Source: Dermatemys mawii
Lineage: Eukaryota > Chordata > Testudines > Dermatemydidae
Direction: 5' to 3'
Assembly: GCA_007922305.1 (NCBI GenBank)
Contig: ML677366.1
Location: forward strand, 8,521,615 to 8,585,614
Length of the DNA: 64,000 nucleotides
The position numbers and the translations under genes are program-made. Shown in pieces: positions 22,440 to 33,538 of the stretch; the stretch's first letter is position 1, and each line of letters opens with the position of its first letter. The notes under the pieces are model-generated. The model was not told where the DNA came from. It searched no databases and saw only the letters and a list, made by a program, of their open reading frames with translations.

Positions 22440-23270
22440 TATTCCATGTCACCGTTCAGGACAACCGCTCCTTTATTCCCACTCTGTGATCCAACAAGGG
22501 CACCCTCTTTTCGACTTCTGGCTTTCAGCAATCTCCTGTCTCAGGCAGAGACATGCACCTCACTCCCTCTTGACTAGGTCGCCCTAGGCCTAGGCCCCCT
22601 TTTTAGAGGCCGCACACTCCCCTGCCTAGCTCTGTGTCATTCCCAGCAAGCCAGACTGCCTAACCAGGCCAATATCTGCATTTTGCTGACTCTTTGAAAG
22701 CTATGAATAATATCATTGCCAGCAGCTATGAGTTTCCACACCGTTCTTTCTAAGCAAGCACATTTATTCTTAAGGTGAAAGTATTACAGAGAAAATGTTA
22801 AAATAAAAGAACCTACTCACATTTAATAAGCTTACCAGAGATCACTCCTACCCCAACAACTCCAGCAGGGTTTCTGGTAGGAGTCAGTCCTTTAAACCTC
22901 ACCAAGGTTTTTTTTTCTTCTTGTACATACAAGTTCATAACAACTTTAACTCAGAACTAGAACACACAAGTATAGATGAGTCTTTCCTTTATACTGCTTG
23001 GGCCTTTGATCTTCAGAGTCCACAAACAGGTAGACAATGATTCCCTCTTCAGGGTGTAGTTTCAAAAGGCTGGGCTTTTATATAACCGGAGGTGGGAATT
23101 TGCATTCACCTCCTTCTAGAGATTCCCCATTCAAACCACTTGACACGGTTTGTCCAAAATTCCATTCCTGCTGGCCCATTGTTCAGTATAGCCCTTCAAA
23201 GTTCATAGCATTTCCCCAGGGCTCACAATAATACATAACCTTTGCATTTAATATAATGGACTCCAAAGAT
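22440..23270 (-). repeat. Possible old LTR-type repeat (weak)
   Basis: On the minus strand an AATAAA signal near 22760-22770 and a long GC-richer block (22490-22640) containing the CCTAGGCCTAGGC near-repeat recall a degenerate LTR with a polyadenylation site. No target duplication, primer-binding site or internal coding region was found. It could equally be unique sequence. Confidence 0.2.
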
Positions 23271-23274
23271 ATTT

Positions 23275-24030
23275 AAACTTAATTCAAAAAGAGTTTTCAA
23301 GAATATTGCAGGAAAGTGAACTGGACAAATATATAAACAAAGTCACTAGTGCAATTAATGGAATACAGGACTCATTTATTCTTTTGGCTAAGCATTATAA
23401 TTACATCAGAAATGCAGCACAGAGTCATCACCTTTCCCATTCAGAGTTGATACCTTTTTCAGAGTATGACCTCTTGGCAGAATAAAATCACTACTATTTG
23501 TCTCCAACCACCCAGCTATATTCCGTATCCATTAAGCTTTACCATCCCTTTTATGAAAACAGGAAAGAAAACCCAATAACTTAGCAGGAAAATTTGAAAA
23601 TGAAGGCGCTAATGCAAGCAGCTGGATTTACAGGAAACTCTGGAGTGTTGAATTGATAGCTCAGGATACTAGAAAAAGGCTGCCAAAACTCTTACCTCTA
23701 GAATACGGATTTAACTCTGGCTAGGACGTTGTCATTTGATAGCTGGCTAGTGGCCTGCAAGCCTAGATTGCCTATCCTTGGTTCAGTTCATAGCATAAAA
23801 GCAATTCCCAAACACAACCCCCTCTGGGAAAGTGCTGAAACATTTTACAAGTTTCTAAAGGCATTTTTGTACTTGAACAACAATGACTAAGTTAAGACGG
23901 TTCCATTGTCAGCTGGAGATGGATTATGTGGACTCTGTTTCAGTTTCCATTAACTGAGTATGGCAGGAAAATTTAACAGGCAACATGCTAGTCAGACAAA
24001 ATGGGCAATATACTGGTTAACATCAGTGTG
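23275..24030. other. AT-rich sequence, nothing recognised
   Basis: No gene or repeat can be named. Confidence 0.45.
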
Positions 24031-24035
24031 ATGGT

Positions 24036-24205
24036 GAACTTTTTCAAAGGTGATTTAGTGAGTCTTGGAGATTCATTGTTTAGGTGCCCAGTACAAGATT
24101 GAGATTGTGGAACTTTTTCCAAAGAACTTTTCCCAACCTCTTTTAAGGTTTCTAAATTAGGCACCCAAAATAACTAGTGAGTTTTGAAAATCTCAGCTTT
24201 GACTT
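24036..24205. repeat. Degenerate palindromic repeat (TTTTCAAAG...GTTTTGAAAATC)
   Basis: CTTTTTCAAAGGTGATTTAG at the left end and CTAGTGAGTTTTGAAAATCTC at the right end form a loose inverted pair, with internal TTTAGGTGCCCA and TTAGGCACCCA. The same AAATCxC/TTAGGTGCC vocabulary appears in the repeats at 39505-39595 and 44289-44382. Confidence 0.45.
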
Positions 24206-24209
24206 GCTT

Positions 24210-25350
24210 CTTCCCCAACATAGTATGCTCAATGCTGCGCTGTTATCGAGATATCTCTTGATGTCTTGTCATCCTCTTTCATTTATTTTTTTGTTGTGCT
24301 GAAGTATGGATTAAAAATCTTCTGAACCCTCTAAAAAAATACCCCAAGCTAGTTCAATTTCTAGGCACACTTCTAGTCCTGTTGTTTCAGAGCAGTCCGA
24401 ACAAAGCTAGCATAGGAGAACTTGCTGTCACTTAGGTCTTCAGAAGTAAATAAATATTTCCTCTCTGATGACTAAATTTTTTAAGTCCCAGTCTCTAGAA
24501 AATACATACTCTGATTTTTAAATGTCGGCAGGGCTTGGAAATCTATATGACATAAACTTTTGCCTAAAAATCAATCCTGAGTTACAATTTGATTAGCAGA
24601 AAATTGTTATCACATTTGTTTCTACATTTGTGTGCCTCATGTCCTTTTCATTCATAGGCTGGCCGATTTAAGCTTTCTTTAAAAACTCCCCAAGAAAGTC
24701 TGTGACATTAAAATGTCCTTTGATGCTCTTTCACTAAGCAGTGAATATTAACAGTTATGGTGACCCTGTTCCCAAATGTGTCTCTGTTGGATCAATAGCA
24801 GTTAAGTGCCACTGTTTTACAATTAAAAAGGGGATCATTTTAAATTTAAAAGCTCATAGCTAATTTTCTTCTTGGCACTTAATGGCATAATTCATTTTTG
24901 AAAAACCACATGGGGAGCGCATATACTTTATTCTTTGTCGGCAGCTTTATAGTGGCTAGTTTTAGTGCTTATGGTTGCATTTGGATAATTCACAGTCATG
25001 ACCAATCAAGCATTTCACATGGCATGGAGCATCCCATAGTTTGTTCCTACATATAAATTTGTTCTACATGTGAGAAGTTAGAGGAAGAACCCAGTGGTTA
25101 TTCGCTGAATGTTTGTTTTTATTTCATTTGAATTTTGACCCACATAATTAAACATTTTATTTCTGTTTCTTGTTAGACTCCAGTAAGCAATGCATCTGCC
25201 CTTTGCTACTATATTTTAATGTATACTACATTGTGTACCATATTAAGAAACCAGTAGGTAGATAAAATTTCAAGATCTAAAGCCTACACACAATGTTATC
25301 AGAACCTGATTGGATTAGACGTTAACAACACTTATTATTTTACCCTGTCA
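24210..25350. other. AT-rich sequence, nothing recognised
   Basis: No gene is supported. The stretch near 24920-25010 looks repeat-free and might include conserved non-coding sequence, with no direct evidence. Confidence 0.4.
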
Positions 25351-25354
25351 AGTT

Positions 25355-25410
25355 GGTCAGTATTCTCCTCATTTCACAGATTCGGGAACTGAAGCAGAAA
25401 CATCAGAGGT
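25355..25410 (+). repeat. Short MIR-like remnant
   Basis: TCCTCATTTCACAGATTCGG and GAACTGAAGCAGAAACATCA resemble the MIR gaaactgaggc block. It is too short for certainty. Confidence 0.4.
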
Positions 25411-25569
25411 AAAATCCATCCTAATTGCCACAGCTGCACAGGGCTACTTTGGAACAGTACAAGCCTCCTGTGCAACAACCTCCAAGTGTCTGAGAAAACA
25501 CAGGGCATTGCTAATCTTCCTCAAAAATCTGCAAAGACATCTATAGGTCTTTGCAAAGTAGCTCCATAG

Positions 25570-25691
25570 TCGCATGACCAGATGTCCTGCTTTTAAAGGG
25601 ACAGTCTCATTTTTGGGGACTTTTTCTTCTATAGGTACGTATCACCCCCACCCCTGTCCCGTTTTTTCACAGTTGCTATCTGGTCACCCTA
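25570..25691. mobile_element. 122-bp hAT MITE (TGACCAGAT...CTGGTCACCCTA)
   Basis: The exact 8-bp duplication CTCCATAG lies at 25562-25569 and 25692-25699. The termini are TCGCATGACCAGAT and ATCTGGTCACCCTA, an imperfect 14-bp TIR. Between them lies GTCCTGCTTTTAAAGGGACAG, ending in CCCTGTCCCG, typical of a very abundant turtle/crocodilian MITE. The member at 41218-41341 lies in opposite orientation. It has no coding capacity. Confidence 0.93.
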
Positions 25692-25774
25692 CTCCATAGC
25701 CTCTACATGCCCTGACGGGAGGATTAATTTGAGCTGAATCCTCTGCAAACATGCCAGGCTGAGGACTGGATTTA

Positions 25775-25900
25775 GCCTGTGACTTTTCCATGGCCACACA
25801 GAGAAAGTCAAAGTCAGAGGTCATGTTAGAACTCAAAAGCTCATGGCTACCAGCACTGGACTCAGACCACCACTGGAGCACACCTCTTATATGAGGGTTT
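25775..25900 (+). repeat. MIR-type SINE remnant
   Basis: GTGACTTTTCCATGGCCACA, CAGAGAAAGTCAAAGTCAGA and GGTCATGTTAGAACTCAAAA follow the MIR tail order. The 3' part (CCAGCACTGGACTCAGACC) fits the trailing MIR segment. Confidence 0.55.
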
Positions 25901-28900
25901 CTCTGATCTGCCTCTATGCCTCTGCAAAAATGTAGGCATGTGAAAGGAGAGCAATGATGTGACTAGGACTCGATTGTCAGTGACTCAGTGCGCATCTCCT
26001 GGAATACAGTTGTAATGTCATAGCCTTGATAGAAGCTCCCTGTTGTACAATTATTCAGCTGTCTGCCTCTGGTATACACACAATACAGGGAGTCAGGAAG
26101 TTAGGGTGGGTGCACTAAGTTTAAGGGAAAGTCACCTACCCTGTTCTTCATTTCTAGCAGAGTTGGGTGAGGACACATAAATACACTTAGAAAAACGCTT
26201 CATGAATTCTGCCCCAAAGGAACAATTCTCACAGGTTCTTGTGCCCGGATGTTTCAAAAGCTTTTGGTTTCAGGGAACCTGGTTCTCCCAGTGTGAAATT
26301 ATTGGCCAGGTTTGGGCTGTAGGATTCTGTGCACATTCATGTGGGTTCCTACGGGTACAGAGGAAGCAAGGTGGGATTACCACCCATGTTGGAAACTAGC
26401 ACATGACCCGCTCCAGAAAACATGGTTCTTCTTGAAAGACAACTGTGAACTGCAGCTCTTGGATGCCCAGAGAGAAAAATATGTGTATTCATCCCCAATA
26501 ACCCCAAATACAATTCAAGTAAACTTCTACTGGCTTCTGAATGCAGGCAAAACTCGGTGTTAGTTTTCTTGACTTGGGTATGTTTGAGATGTTCTGCACC
26601 CCTCTATTACTGAATACTTCATTCAGATTTATCACCTGGATTGCAAATAGACACTGATTCTCCCTGTCCTTTTGTAACATACCCGGATTTGGCCATATGG
26701 ATGAAAGGGGAAAACATTTCTTTGTAACTTTTACAAAGTGCCCCTTGTACATCGTAAAAATCAATCTTTAGGGCTGGAGGTTTTGCAATGCAGAACTTCA
26801 GAGGGGAAAAAAGTAATCCCCCCCAACTATACCAGCTATTTTAAAACCAGGAACATTGAAAGTCATGAATTAGATGAGCATTTAGGACTACACTAGAATA
26901 CAAGATCAGTATTACCTTAACTGTTGATGTCACTGTTGTCTTTAGAGACAACGATACAATGGGGGGAGGGTTAGTGTCATCTTTCAATTTATTTCTCTGT
27001 ATGTGATTACTGCTAGTGTACTGTCCCAGTCCTCCAGTAAACAACTGCAGTGAGTCTTTTTAGGGATGGAAGGAAAAATCATCACCCTATGATTTCATGA
27101 AGTCTAAAGAGAAGGATCCACCCCCCTAGCCCCATCCCAAGGTTAGATATCTTACTCCCTGCATCATCCCAAAAATAATACAAGAACTCTGAAAGCTGTT
27201 TATGGAAATAAGTACTGCTAGCCCCATGCTGACACTGACGTTAGAAGACAAATCTCACCCTTTATATGTAAAGACTTGCTGGGCTTTTATGTTAAAAGCC
27301 TGCGTACATCTTGAATTCAATATATTCTCTTTTAACAAATCACTGCGATGCATTAGTAAAAATAACTGGAGCCACTGAGCAGCAGGAGCATGATAAAGGC
27401 ACATTACATGAAGGAAATGTTTGGGCTGATTCGAGCGGAGTCCCCCGAGGACACCCTCACCCAGATGGGCATCTCTGTAACCTAAGTCACAAAGAACTTT
27501 GAGGCTGTAGATCAGGTTCTAACAGCGCGCGCTGGTCTAACATGCCACAGTACAACACAATTAACTGCTTACACCAGGTGTTGCCTTGTTTCTGCCACGT
27601 TACACTTCTCACATTTCACGTACTGGTGTTTGCAGAGTCCTCCCAGTTTTCAATTAGCCAGCCTTGCCCTCCCCCTTCCATTCATCTGTGCAGCTACATT
27701 TGACTCAAGTGGACTACCGGGGAGCGGACTGCTCACAGACATGACCTCTGCAAATACATGATTCAAACTCAGCAGTGGCAGTGGTTTTTGTTTCGGTTTG
27801 TTTATTTTTGAACCAGTCATTAGATTTAATATATTCCATATGCTTATGATTAAATCATATCAATCGCGTAACTTTCCTTTGTCTCACCGCTTTAGGTACA
27901 CAAGAGATATGAACTAAAAATAGTCAGTGGCTACTTCATCTGCAGCATAACCTCTCTGCATGTATCTATCTGCCTATTGATTTGCCCACATACATCATAG
28001 AACTTCTAAGTGTCTGAGAACCAGTATTTCATACTCTGTGCCTCTTTGAAGTAGACTGAAAGTAGCTGCATACAGGTGATCCTGTTTGTAAAATCAAAGA
28101 TCTAACAGCCTCCTTTTCCCTGGAATACATAATACAATCTCTATTTTCTTCTTGCATAATTATCCTTTTATGCCTATGTGAAGTGAATGACGTCCAGGGT
28201 GAGATAAAGTCTTACAACCATTAGAAATAGTGCACTGTATGCCTGGCTTTCACTAGCTGCTAATTATTCATAGGTGCCCCAAAGACTCCTAGTCATCACT
28301 AATAAAACATACTATGCAATTGAAATGTACATTATCATATTACTCTGGGCTTGTGGCCCAAGCAAATGTATTGTGAAAGGAGATGGTCTCAAGTCACCAG
28401 TTTGGATCCAGATTTCAAACACACCAAAATTGTGAAGGGTTCCTATCTGGGATTTTAGTCCATCCCATTATAAAGATAATAGAGGCCATCTAAAGAAAGC
28501 AGAGCCATAATTAGGTTTAGAGGGTTGGATTCCGGGTCTTAATTAGGGCTTATTTCTAACTGTTACGGGCTTTGCTTTTTTTTTTTTTTTTAAGTTCATA
28601 TTATGGAAGAAGCAGGCTAAATGGACCAGAGGGTTCCTACATCAGCCTTTAAACTCAGAGCCTTGATTTCAAATCCTGATGCTACAAAGAAACTGGCATT
28701 TCGTACTCTCATCTGAAGTCCTTTAATAGATATTAGTCTGAAAACAAAATCAAATGAAAATTGACCATCCCACCCATTATGCAATAGGCTACGTTTGCAT
28801 ATCATCTCAGGAAAGCCCCAAGCTAGGAATACCTGTGATCATGGCACAAGGCAGCTCTAGCAGACCAAAAGAAGATACACATTTGATTTGTGTTCTGGGT

Positions 28901-29360
28901 TGTCTTTAGAACTGGGTGTAACAGAATGCGCTGGAAAATCTAATAAAACAAACTCCTCACAGAATATTGGGTACTTTCCATTAGTCATCAGGCCAGAAAT
29001 AACATAAGAAAAGCTCCTCTTGGGGTATTTAGAATTTCTGTTTTCAGAGAGAACTAGGAAGCACAGAGGCAGCTGTAAAGATGAATTAATACACAACAGT
29101 AATTAATAATAAATGTTTTAAACCACAAAAAGGCTGAATCTGAGCATCAAAGGTTCTGGTTGGTTCTCACCTGGCTCCAGTTTTACTGTAATCACTGTCA
29201 AGCTGGGTCTCACGAGCTAATTCCTAAGACTAAATTGAGGACTCTTGGGGCATTTTTCACTACGTGCACCACAGCCTTTCTGGTGATCTGCAAAACAAAA
29301 CACTTCAGAAAGCAAGAAGGGGAGAAATGTGGTTGATAGGGGAGTTGGTCCATTAAAAGA
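25901..29360. other. AT-rich sequence, nothing recognised
   Basis: No gene is supported over this 3.4 kb. Only a poly-T run near 28576-28592 stands out. The region near 27400-27560 is GC-richer and repeat-free and could hold a conserved element, without evidence. Open frames at 26312-26563, 26489-26764 and 28857-29096 show no domain. Confidence 0.4.
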
Positions 29361-29376
29361 TGCCTCTTCAGAAGTA

Positions 29377-29502
29377 GCGACAAAGAGTCCTGTGGCACCT
29401 TAAAGACTAACAAAAGTACTAGTCTTTAAGGTTAATCTTTAAGGTGCCACAGGACTCTTTGTCGCTTCTGCAAATCCAGACTAATACGGCTATCTCTCTG
29501 AT
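29377..29502 (+). mobile_element. Penelope-like 3' tail, foldback insertion with 12-bp TSD
   Basis: The insert is bounded by an exact 12-bp direct repeat TCTTCAGAAGTA (29365-29376 and 29503-29514). Its right part is the plus-strand tail of the Penelope-like element seen at 31640-32480 and 39628-39837 (AAGGTGCCACAGGACTCTTT, GTCGCTTCTGCAAATCCAGA, CTAATACGGCTATCTCTCTG). Its left part is the same tail inverted: 29377-29406 is the exact reverse complement of 29436-29465, 30 bp without mismatch, with 29 bp between. Because the whole palindrome sits within one duplication, it most likely inserted as a unit. Confidence 0.88.
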
Positions 29503-29514
29503 TCTTCAGAAGTA

Positions 29515-30540
29515 ATAGGTAGAAAAAAATTGCTAGAGAACCCCTAAGCCAAACCATATCATAGACTCAGTTTTGAAGAGCAATGGGCTGACGTAGATTA
29601 AGTTTAATCTAGAATTGTGGGTTCAGGATGGAGGCTGAATCAGAATTTAGGTTTGAGATCAGATTCACCTGCACTGAAATCTAGGCCCATGCTGGAAGAA
29701 ACCTGGTCAGATCCTCTCATCTCATCATATTTCCGTAATCTGGAATGATTGAAAATTTCCCAGATGAGTTGTTCTCATCAGATTTTGTCTGCATTCAGAT
29801 CAGAACTGGAAAATAGGCCTCAGCTAGTTTTGGATCTGATCTGCAAACAAAAACTCTTACCCAGGGGAACTAGAATCCTCCCTGCCTTGGAAGTTTGGAC
29901 AAAGTTCTAGTTGTGGTCCATCTCCAAGACATTCAAGACAGCTCTTAGGTTTATAAAAATTGATCCAAAACCCAGAGACTCCCATTGAATTTTGGATAAG
30001 AACCTCAGAAGGTCAGAGATTCTTTTAGCTTTAGCAAGAAGATGGTGCCCATTTGTAGGAGTAAATAGTCAGTGTGCCGTGTTGGGCAGTTCTCTTCTGA
30101 ACATGATGTTGAGATGAATTCCATAGAGTTTTACACTGAATTAAGTTATTACCATGTTTTGAACTGAGCTGCACATGGTTCCTAGGTGGGCCTCACCCTT
30201 CTTCCTCCTTCCCCACCAGCCACAAAAGCATAAAGAATCTGGATTTCTACACATGGATGCCCTTAATTCTGCTTCCAGCCTGATATTGTATCCAGTGTTG
30301 CAAAGGCACGAGCTTCCAGTACTGGATACACCGAATCTGATTTGCAGCTATAAAGTATTTACAGATGTTTGCAGGAAATTTACTCCTGACAGGTGGCAAA
30401 AAGGCATAAACTCCTCGGCTTTTCTATATATTAATTTCTCTTCCCCTGTCCTTGCATCAATGTGCAACTCATTCTCCACTCGACCCCTGGGTGTCCACAT
30501 TTCAAAATGGGCAAAAAGAAGTAGATTCACAAAATAAATC
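29515..30540. other. AT-rich sequence, nothing recognised
   Basis: No gene is supported. The 120-codon frame at 30175-30537 has no recognisable domain. Confidence 0.4.
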
Positions 30541-30544
30541 CACT

Positions 30545-31465
30545 TCGCACACCTAAATCCCAGAATCAGGCCCTACAAGGATTCACCAGATCCAGTAAGC
30601 ATGCTCAGATTTTGCCTACTGGATCAGGCCCCCATGGACAAGCTCATATAGTATGGGGGTGGATTATGGAGAACCACCTTCCTTCTAACTTTTAGTCCAG
30701 TGGTTAGGGTCCTCAGCCGGAATGGGGGAAACCCCTGGTTCAAATCACCACCACCACTTGCGGGGAGAAGGGGTTTGAACTAGGATCTGCTACCTTTCAG
30801 TTGAGTTCCCCAACTAGTGGGGTATGAGATATTCTTTCTAGAGGGAAGTGGATCCCTCAGTCTTTTCTGTTGACACCATCCCACAGCAGATAATAAAAAA
30901 AAGTGATTGGACTGGATCCTGGGTCTTCTACGAGTTCTCTAATCTTCAGGCTATGAAGCCATTGTGTGTCTCTGTGTCTTTGTCTCTCTCTCTCACACAC
31001 ACACAATTGTTCCACAATGGATCAGCTTCAATAGGAGTGAGTCAGAAGTAGCAGAGCCCAGTTCAAACCCCTTCTCTCTGAACCAGGGGTCTCCCAGCTC
31101 ACAGGTGAGGGCCCTAACCACAGGGCAAAAAGCTATGAGGGAGTCACCTCCCCAACCAAACTTCTTGCTAAAATGGCGTAGGCGCCTAACACCAAGAGAG
31201 GGTTTGCAGCTGGGAATCCCAAGCAGAGGAAGGTGCTTCACTGCAGCCCAGACTTCAGTGCCCATCTTCTCGGCCATTAGTTTGGCATCTCCCATTGGCT
31301 AGCTTAGGCAAAGAGCCCTTAGTATGCTGGCTTTTGTGAATCCCATTCTAAGGTGCCTTGTGTAGGGAACCGAGGTGCCAAACTCAGGCTTTGTGAATCC
31401 TGATGATTTTCTAGGCATCTAGAAGTTAGACTGTGGCAGCGATGGGCATAACCATGCCTAAATCC
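30545..31465. repeat. Composite dispersed repeat with two inverted tRNA-like arms
   Basis: The arm at 30693-30780 contains TAGTCCAGTGGTTAGGG, resembling an internal A box, and CTGGTTCAAATC, resembling a B box, as in tRNA-derived repeats. The arm at 31061-31124 reads the same in reverse (CTAACCACAGGGC, GAACCAGGGGTCTCCC). AGAAGGGGTTTGAAC at 30766-30780 is an exact 15-bp reverse complement of 31061-31075. Flanking text on the right (GCCTAAC, GGCATCTAGAAGTTAGAC, CCTAAATCC) recurs in several sauropsid foldback repeats. The outer limits are uncertain. CT/CA runs near 30985-31004 lie between the arms. Confidence 0.5.
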
Positions 31466-31710
31466 ATTGCGACTCTAGCCCAAGGGATTTCACATGGTAC
31501 TTATTACTGTATTTTTTAAATGTATGTATATTGGTTTTCTTTAATTCAATTCACTTCCCTGTGCACAAAAATTATGCAACACTTTGAAACTTAAAGCTAT
31601 AAAACAAGCAGTCATGCTGCAATATTTTCCTTAAGCATCCCCGTAAAACTGCCATTGTTTCTCCAAGATCCCAGAGAAAATCCTTGCTTACAGACAGCCC
31701 CCCATTCTGA

Positions 31711-32178
31711 AGCAAATACTCACCAACAACCACACACCACACAACAAAAACACTAAATCAGGAACCTATCCTTGCAACAAAGCCCGATGCCAACTGTCCA
31801 CATATCTATTCAAGTGACACCATCAAAGGACCTAATCACATCAGCCACACCATCAAGGGCTCATTCACCTGCACATCTACCAATGGCCAGCAATGCCCCT
31901 CTGCCATGTACATTGGCCACACTGGACAGTCTCTATGCAAAAGAATAAATGGACACAAATCTGACATCAGGAATCATAACATTCAAAAACCAGTAGGAGA
32001 ACACTTCAATCTTTCTGGTCACTCAGTAACAGACTTAAAAGTGGCAATTCTGCAACAGAAAAACTTCAAAAACAGACTACAATGAGAAACTGCTGAACTG
32101 GAATTAATTTGCAAACTGGATATCATTAAATTAGGCTTAAATAAAGACAGGGAGTGGATGGGTCATTACATAAACTAA
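31711..32178 (+). pseudogene. Penelope-like GIY-YIG endonuclease region, broken
   Basis: The first frame (from 31711) gives a KQILTNNHTPHN... segment ending in PCNKARCQLS, with paired cysteines of the linker typical of this family, and hits a stop near 31815. The second frame (from about 31814) gives GSFTCTSTN, then CPSAMYIGHTGQSLCKRING, then HKSDIRNHNIQKPVGEHFNL. The YIG half, the arginine-bearing RING helix, the HKSDIRN block and the EHFN motif (E near the catalytic position) are readable. The GIY half that normally precedes the cysteine pair is missing: only two or three residues separate TSTN from QQCPS, implying an in-frame deletion of about 8 codons. A later in-frame stop falls after KNRLQ, and the family C-terminal text (LELICKLD...GHYIN) ends at TAA near 32178. 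It cannot encode an active enzyme. Confidence 0.85.
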
Positions 32179-32396
32179 AAGCATTTCCCCATGCTAATTT
32201 TCCCCCCTAGTGGTACTCAAACCTTCTTGTCAACTGTTAGAAATAGGCCACCCTGATTATCACTATAAACATTTTTTTTCTCCTTATAATAGCTCATCTT
32301 AATTGGTTAGCCACTTAAAGTTAGCATGGCAACCATCTCCACCTTTTCACCTTCTCTGTATATATATCTTCCTACTGTAAGTTCCACTCTATACAT

Positions 32397-32424
32397 CTGA
32401 TGAAGTGGGTTCTAGATCACGAAA
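32397..32424 (+). ncRNA. Hammerhead-like ribozyme core in the Penelope tail
   Basis: CTGATGA at 32397-32403 and GAAA at 32421-32424 are the two conserved strands of a hammerhead core. Between them GTGGG...TCAC gives a helix-II-like stem of about four pairs, weakened here by substitutions. Hammerhead ribozymes in Penelope-like elements are established knowledge. In this copy an extra A separates CTGATGA from the stem, and helix III and the cleavage site could not be defined, so activity is doubtful. Compare the better-paired copy at 39723-39750. Confidence 0.5.
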
Positions 32425-32484
32425 GCTTATGCCCAGATAAATTTGTTAGTCTCTAAGGTGCCACAAGTACTCCTACTTTTTTAA

Positions 32485-33530
32485 AAAAGAGAAATATACA
32501 TATCCCAATTTCTATAACAGGTAATCGGTCCATTTTCTGCCTATTGCATTTTGGCTGAAGCAACCAAGCAACTAGTAAGATTTATTTACAAATGATGAGC
32601 AAAGGAACAAAACAATGTGTTTGTTCTTTTTTGCTGCTGCTTCTTTATATTATACAAAAAACACATAGTAATTTGTTTTTAAGCTTTTGTTCTAGTTTTT
32701 TTAAGTTTAGAAAAGTCAGGAACAACAACTGGTACAGAATGTCACAGAATACCCCCTCAGCAACACTGGCTACCCCAAGCACACCAGACCCGTCCTCCAC
32801 TCCCTACGCTGCCTTCACACAGAATGTGAAATCTACTTCAAGGTCTTGGTTCTTGTCTGGGCCCAGGATATCTAAAAGAGCCTAATGCTCCAGAATGAAG
32901 CCTGGTTGACAACTAATCTTCTCTGGCACAATGGAACCTTTAGAATAAGGCTAAAGTTTGTATGTGTGGGATACTTGTCTTTCTCGATGCCCAGGCTGAA
33001 CCTGTGGAATGAATTCCTCCACGGACTAAGGACCATCACAAATCTCACCACCGTCTGCTACCAGTGCAAGGCCATACCTTCTCTACCATAAATACATAGC
33101 AAAGGGTCTATTTACAAAAAAGTCCAAACAAAGCAAACTGACAAACCCCTTCCTACCTAAACAAGAAACTCTACTGTACATACCTCTTCTGAGAGGATGA
33201 CAAATATGTGAGAGATGCATTGTCATGTTTCTTCATGCATTACTGGAAGACACTCTGATACTATGGTGATGAGTGCACCATAAGAACCTATACAGTGCCA
33301 AATAGAATAATCAAATCTGATCTTCCTTGTTTTTGCTGGAAGATTTGTTGGAGTTCTCATAGATGTAGCTGATAGAATTTTAAGCAGGTAGAATAAAAAT
33401 CACTTCCCCTCTTAATTAGGTTTCAGTTGCAAGGTGTCTCGCTAAAGCCTTGGTCCTACCAGTGGTCCAAACATTTCGAAAGACTTCTGGAAAAAATAAA
33501 GACAACAAGACCAGAAAAGACAACATGGAG
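32485..33530. other. AT-rich sequence, nothing recognised
   Basis: No gene is supported. Poly-A/T interruptions occur near 32640-32710. The frame at 32592-32885 has no family resemblance. Confidence 0.4.
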
Positions 33531-33538
33531 TGGTGGTT

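Larger units (their letters stand above)
31640..32480 (+). mobile_element. Penelope-like retroelement, 3' part, defective
   Basis: The copy begins inside the C-terminal coding part and runs through the 3' untranslated region into a tail (TTAGTCTCTAAGGTGCCACA, then AGTACTCCT) near 32477. Penelope-like elements encode a reverse transcriptase followed by a GIY-YIG endonuclease, and the remaining frame is the endonuclease region. It is split: bases 31711-31815 read in one frame to a stop, and the reading continues from about 31815 in another. The 5' truncation removes all of the reverse transcriptase. A hammerhead-like RNA core lies in the tail at 32397-32424. A poly-A-like T/A run follows the end. 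A target duplication was not found because the 5' limit is not precise. Confidence 0.85.

Noticed and set aside
22440..23270. Endogenous retrovirus
   Set aside because: No gag, pol or env text, no primer-binding site and no target duplication; only a weak LTR-like texture, kept as a low-confidence note.
30693..30760. Functional tRNA gene
   Set aside because: A- and B-box-like text is present but no cloverleaf with acceptor stem and anticodon loop could be built.
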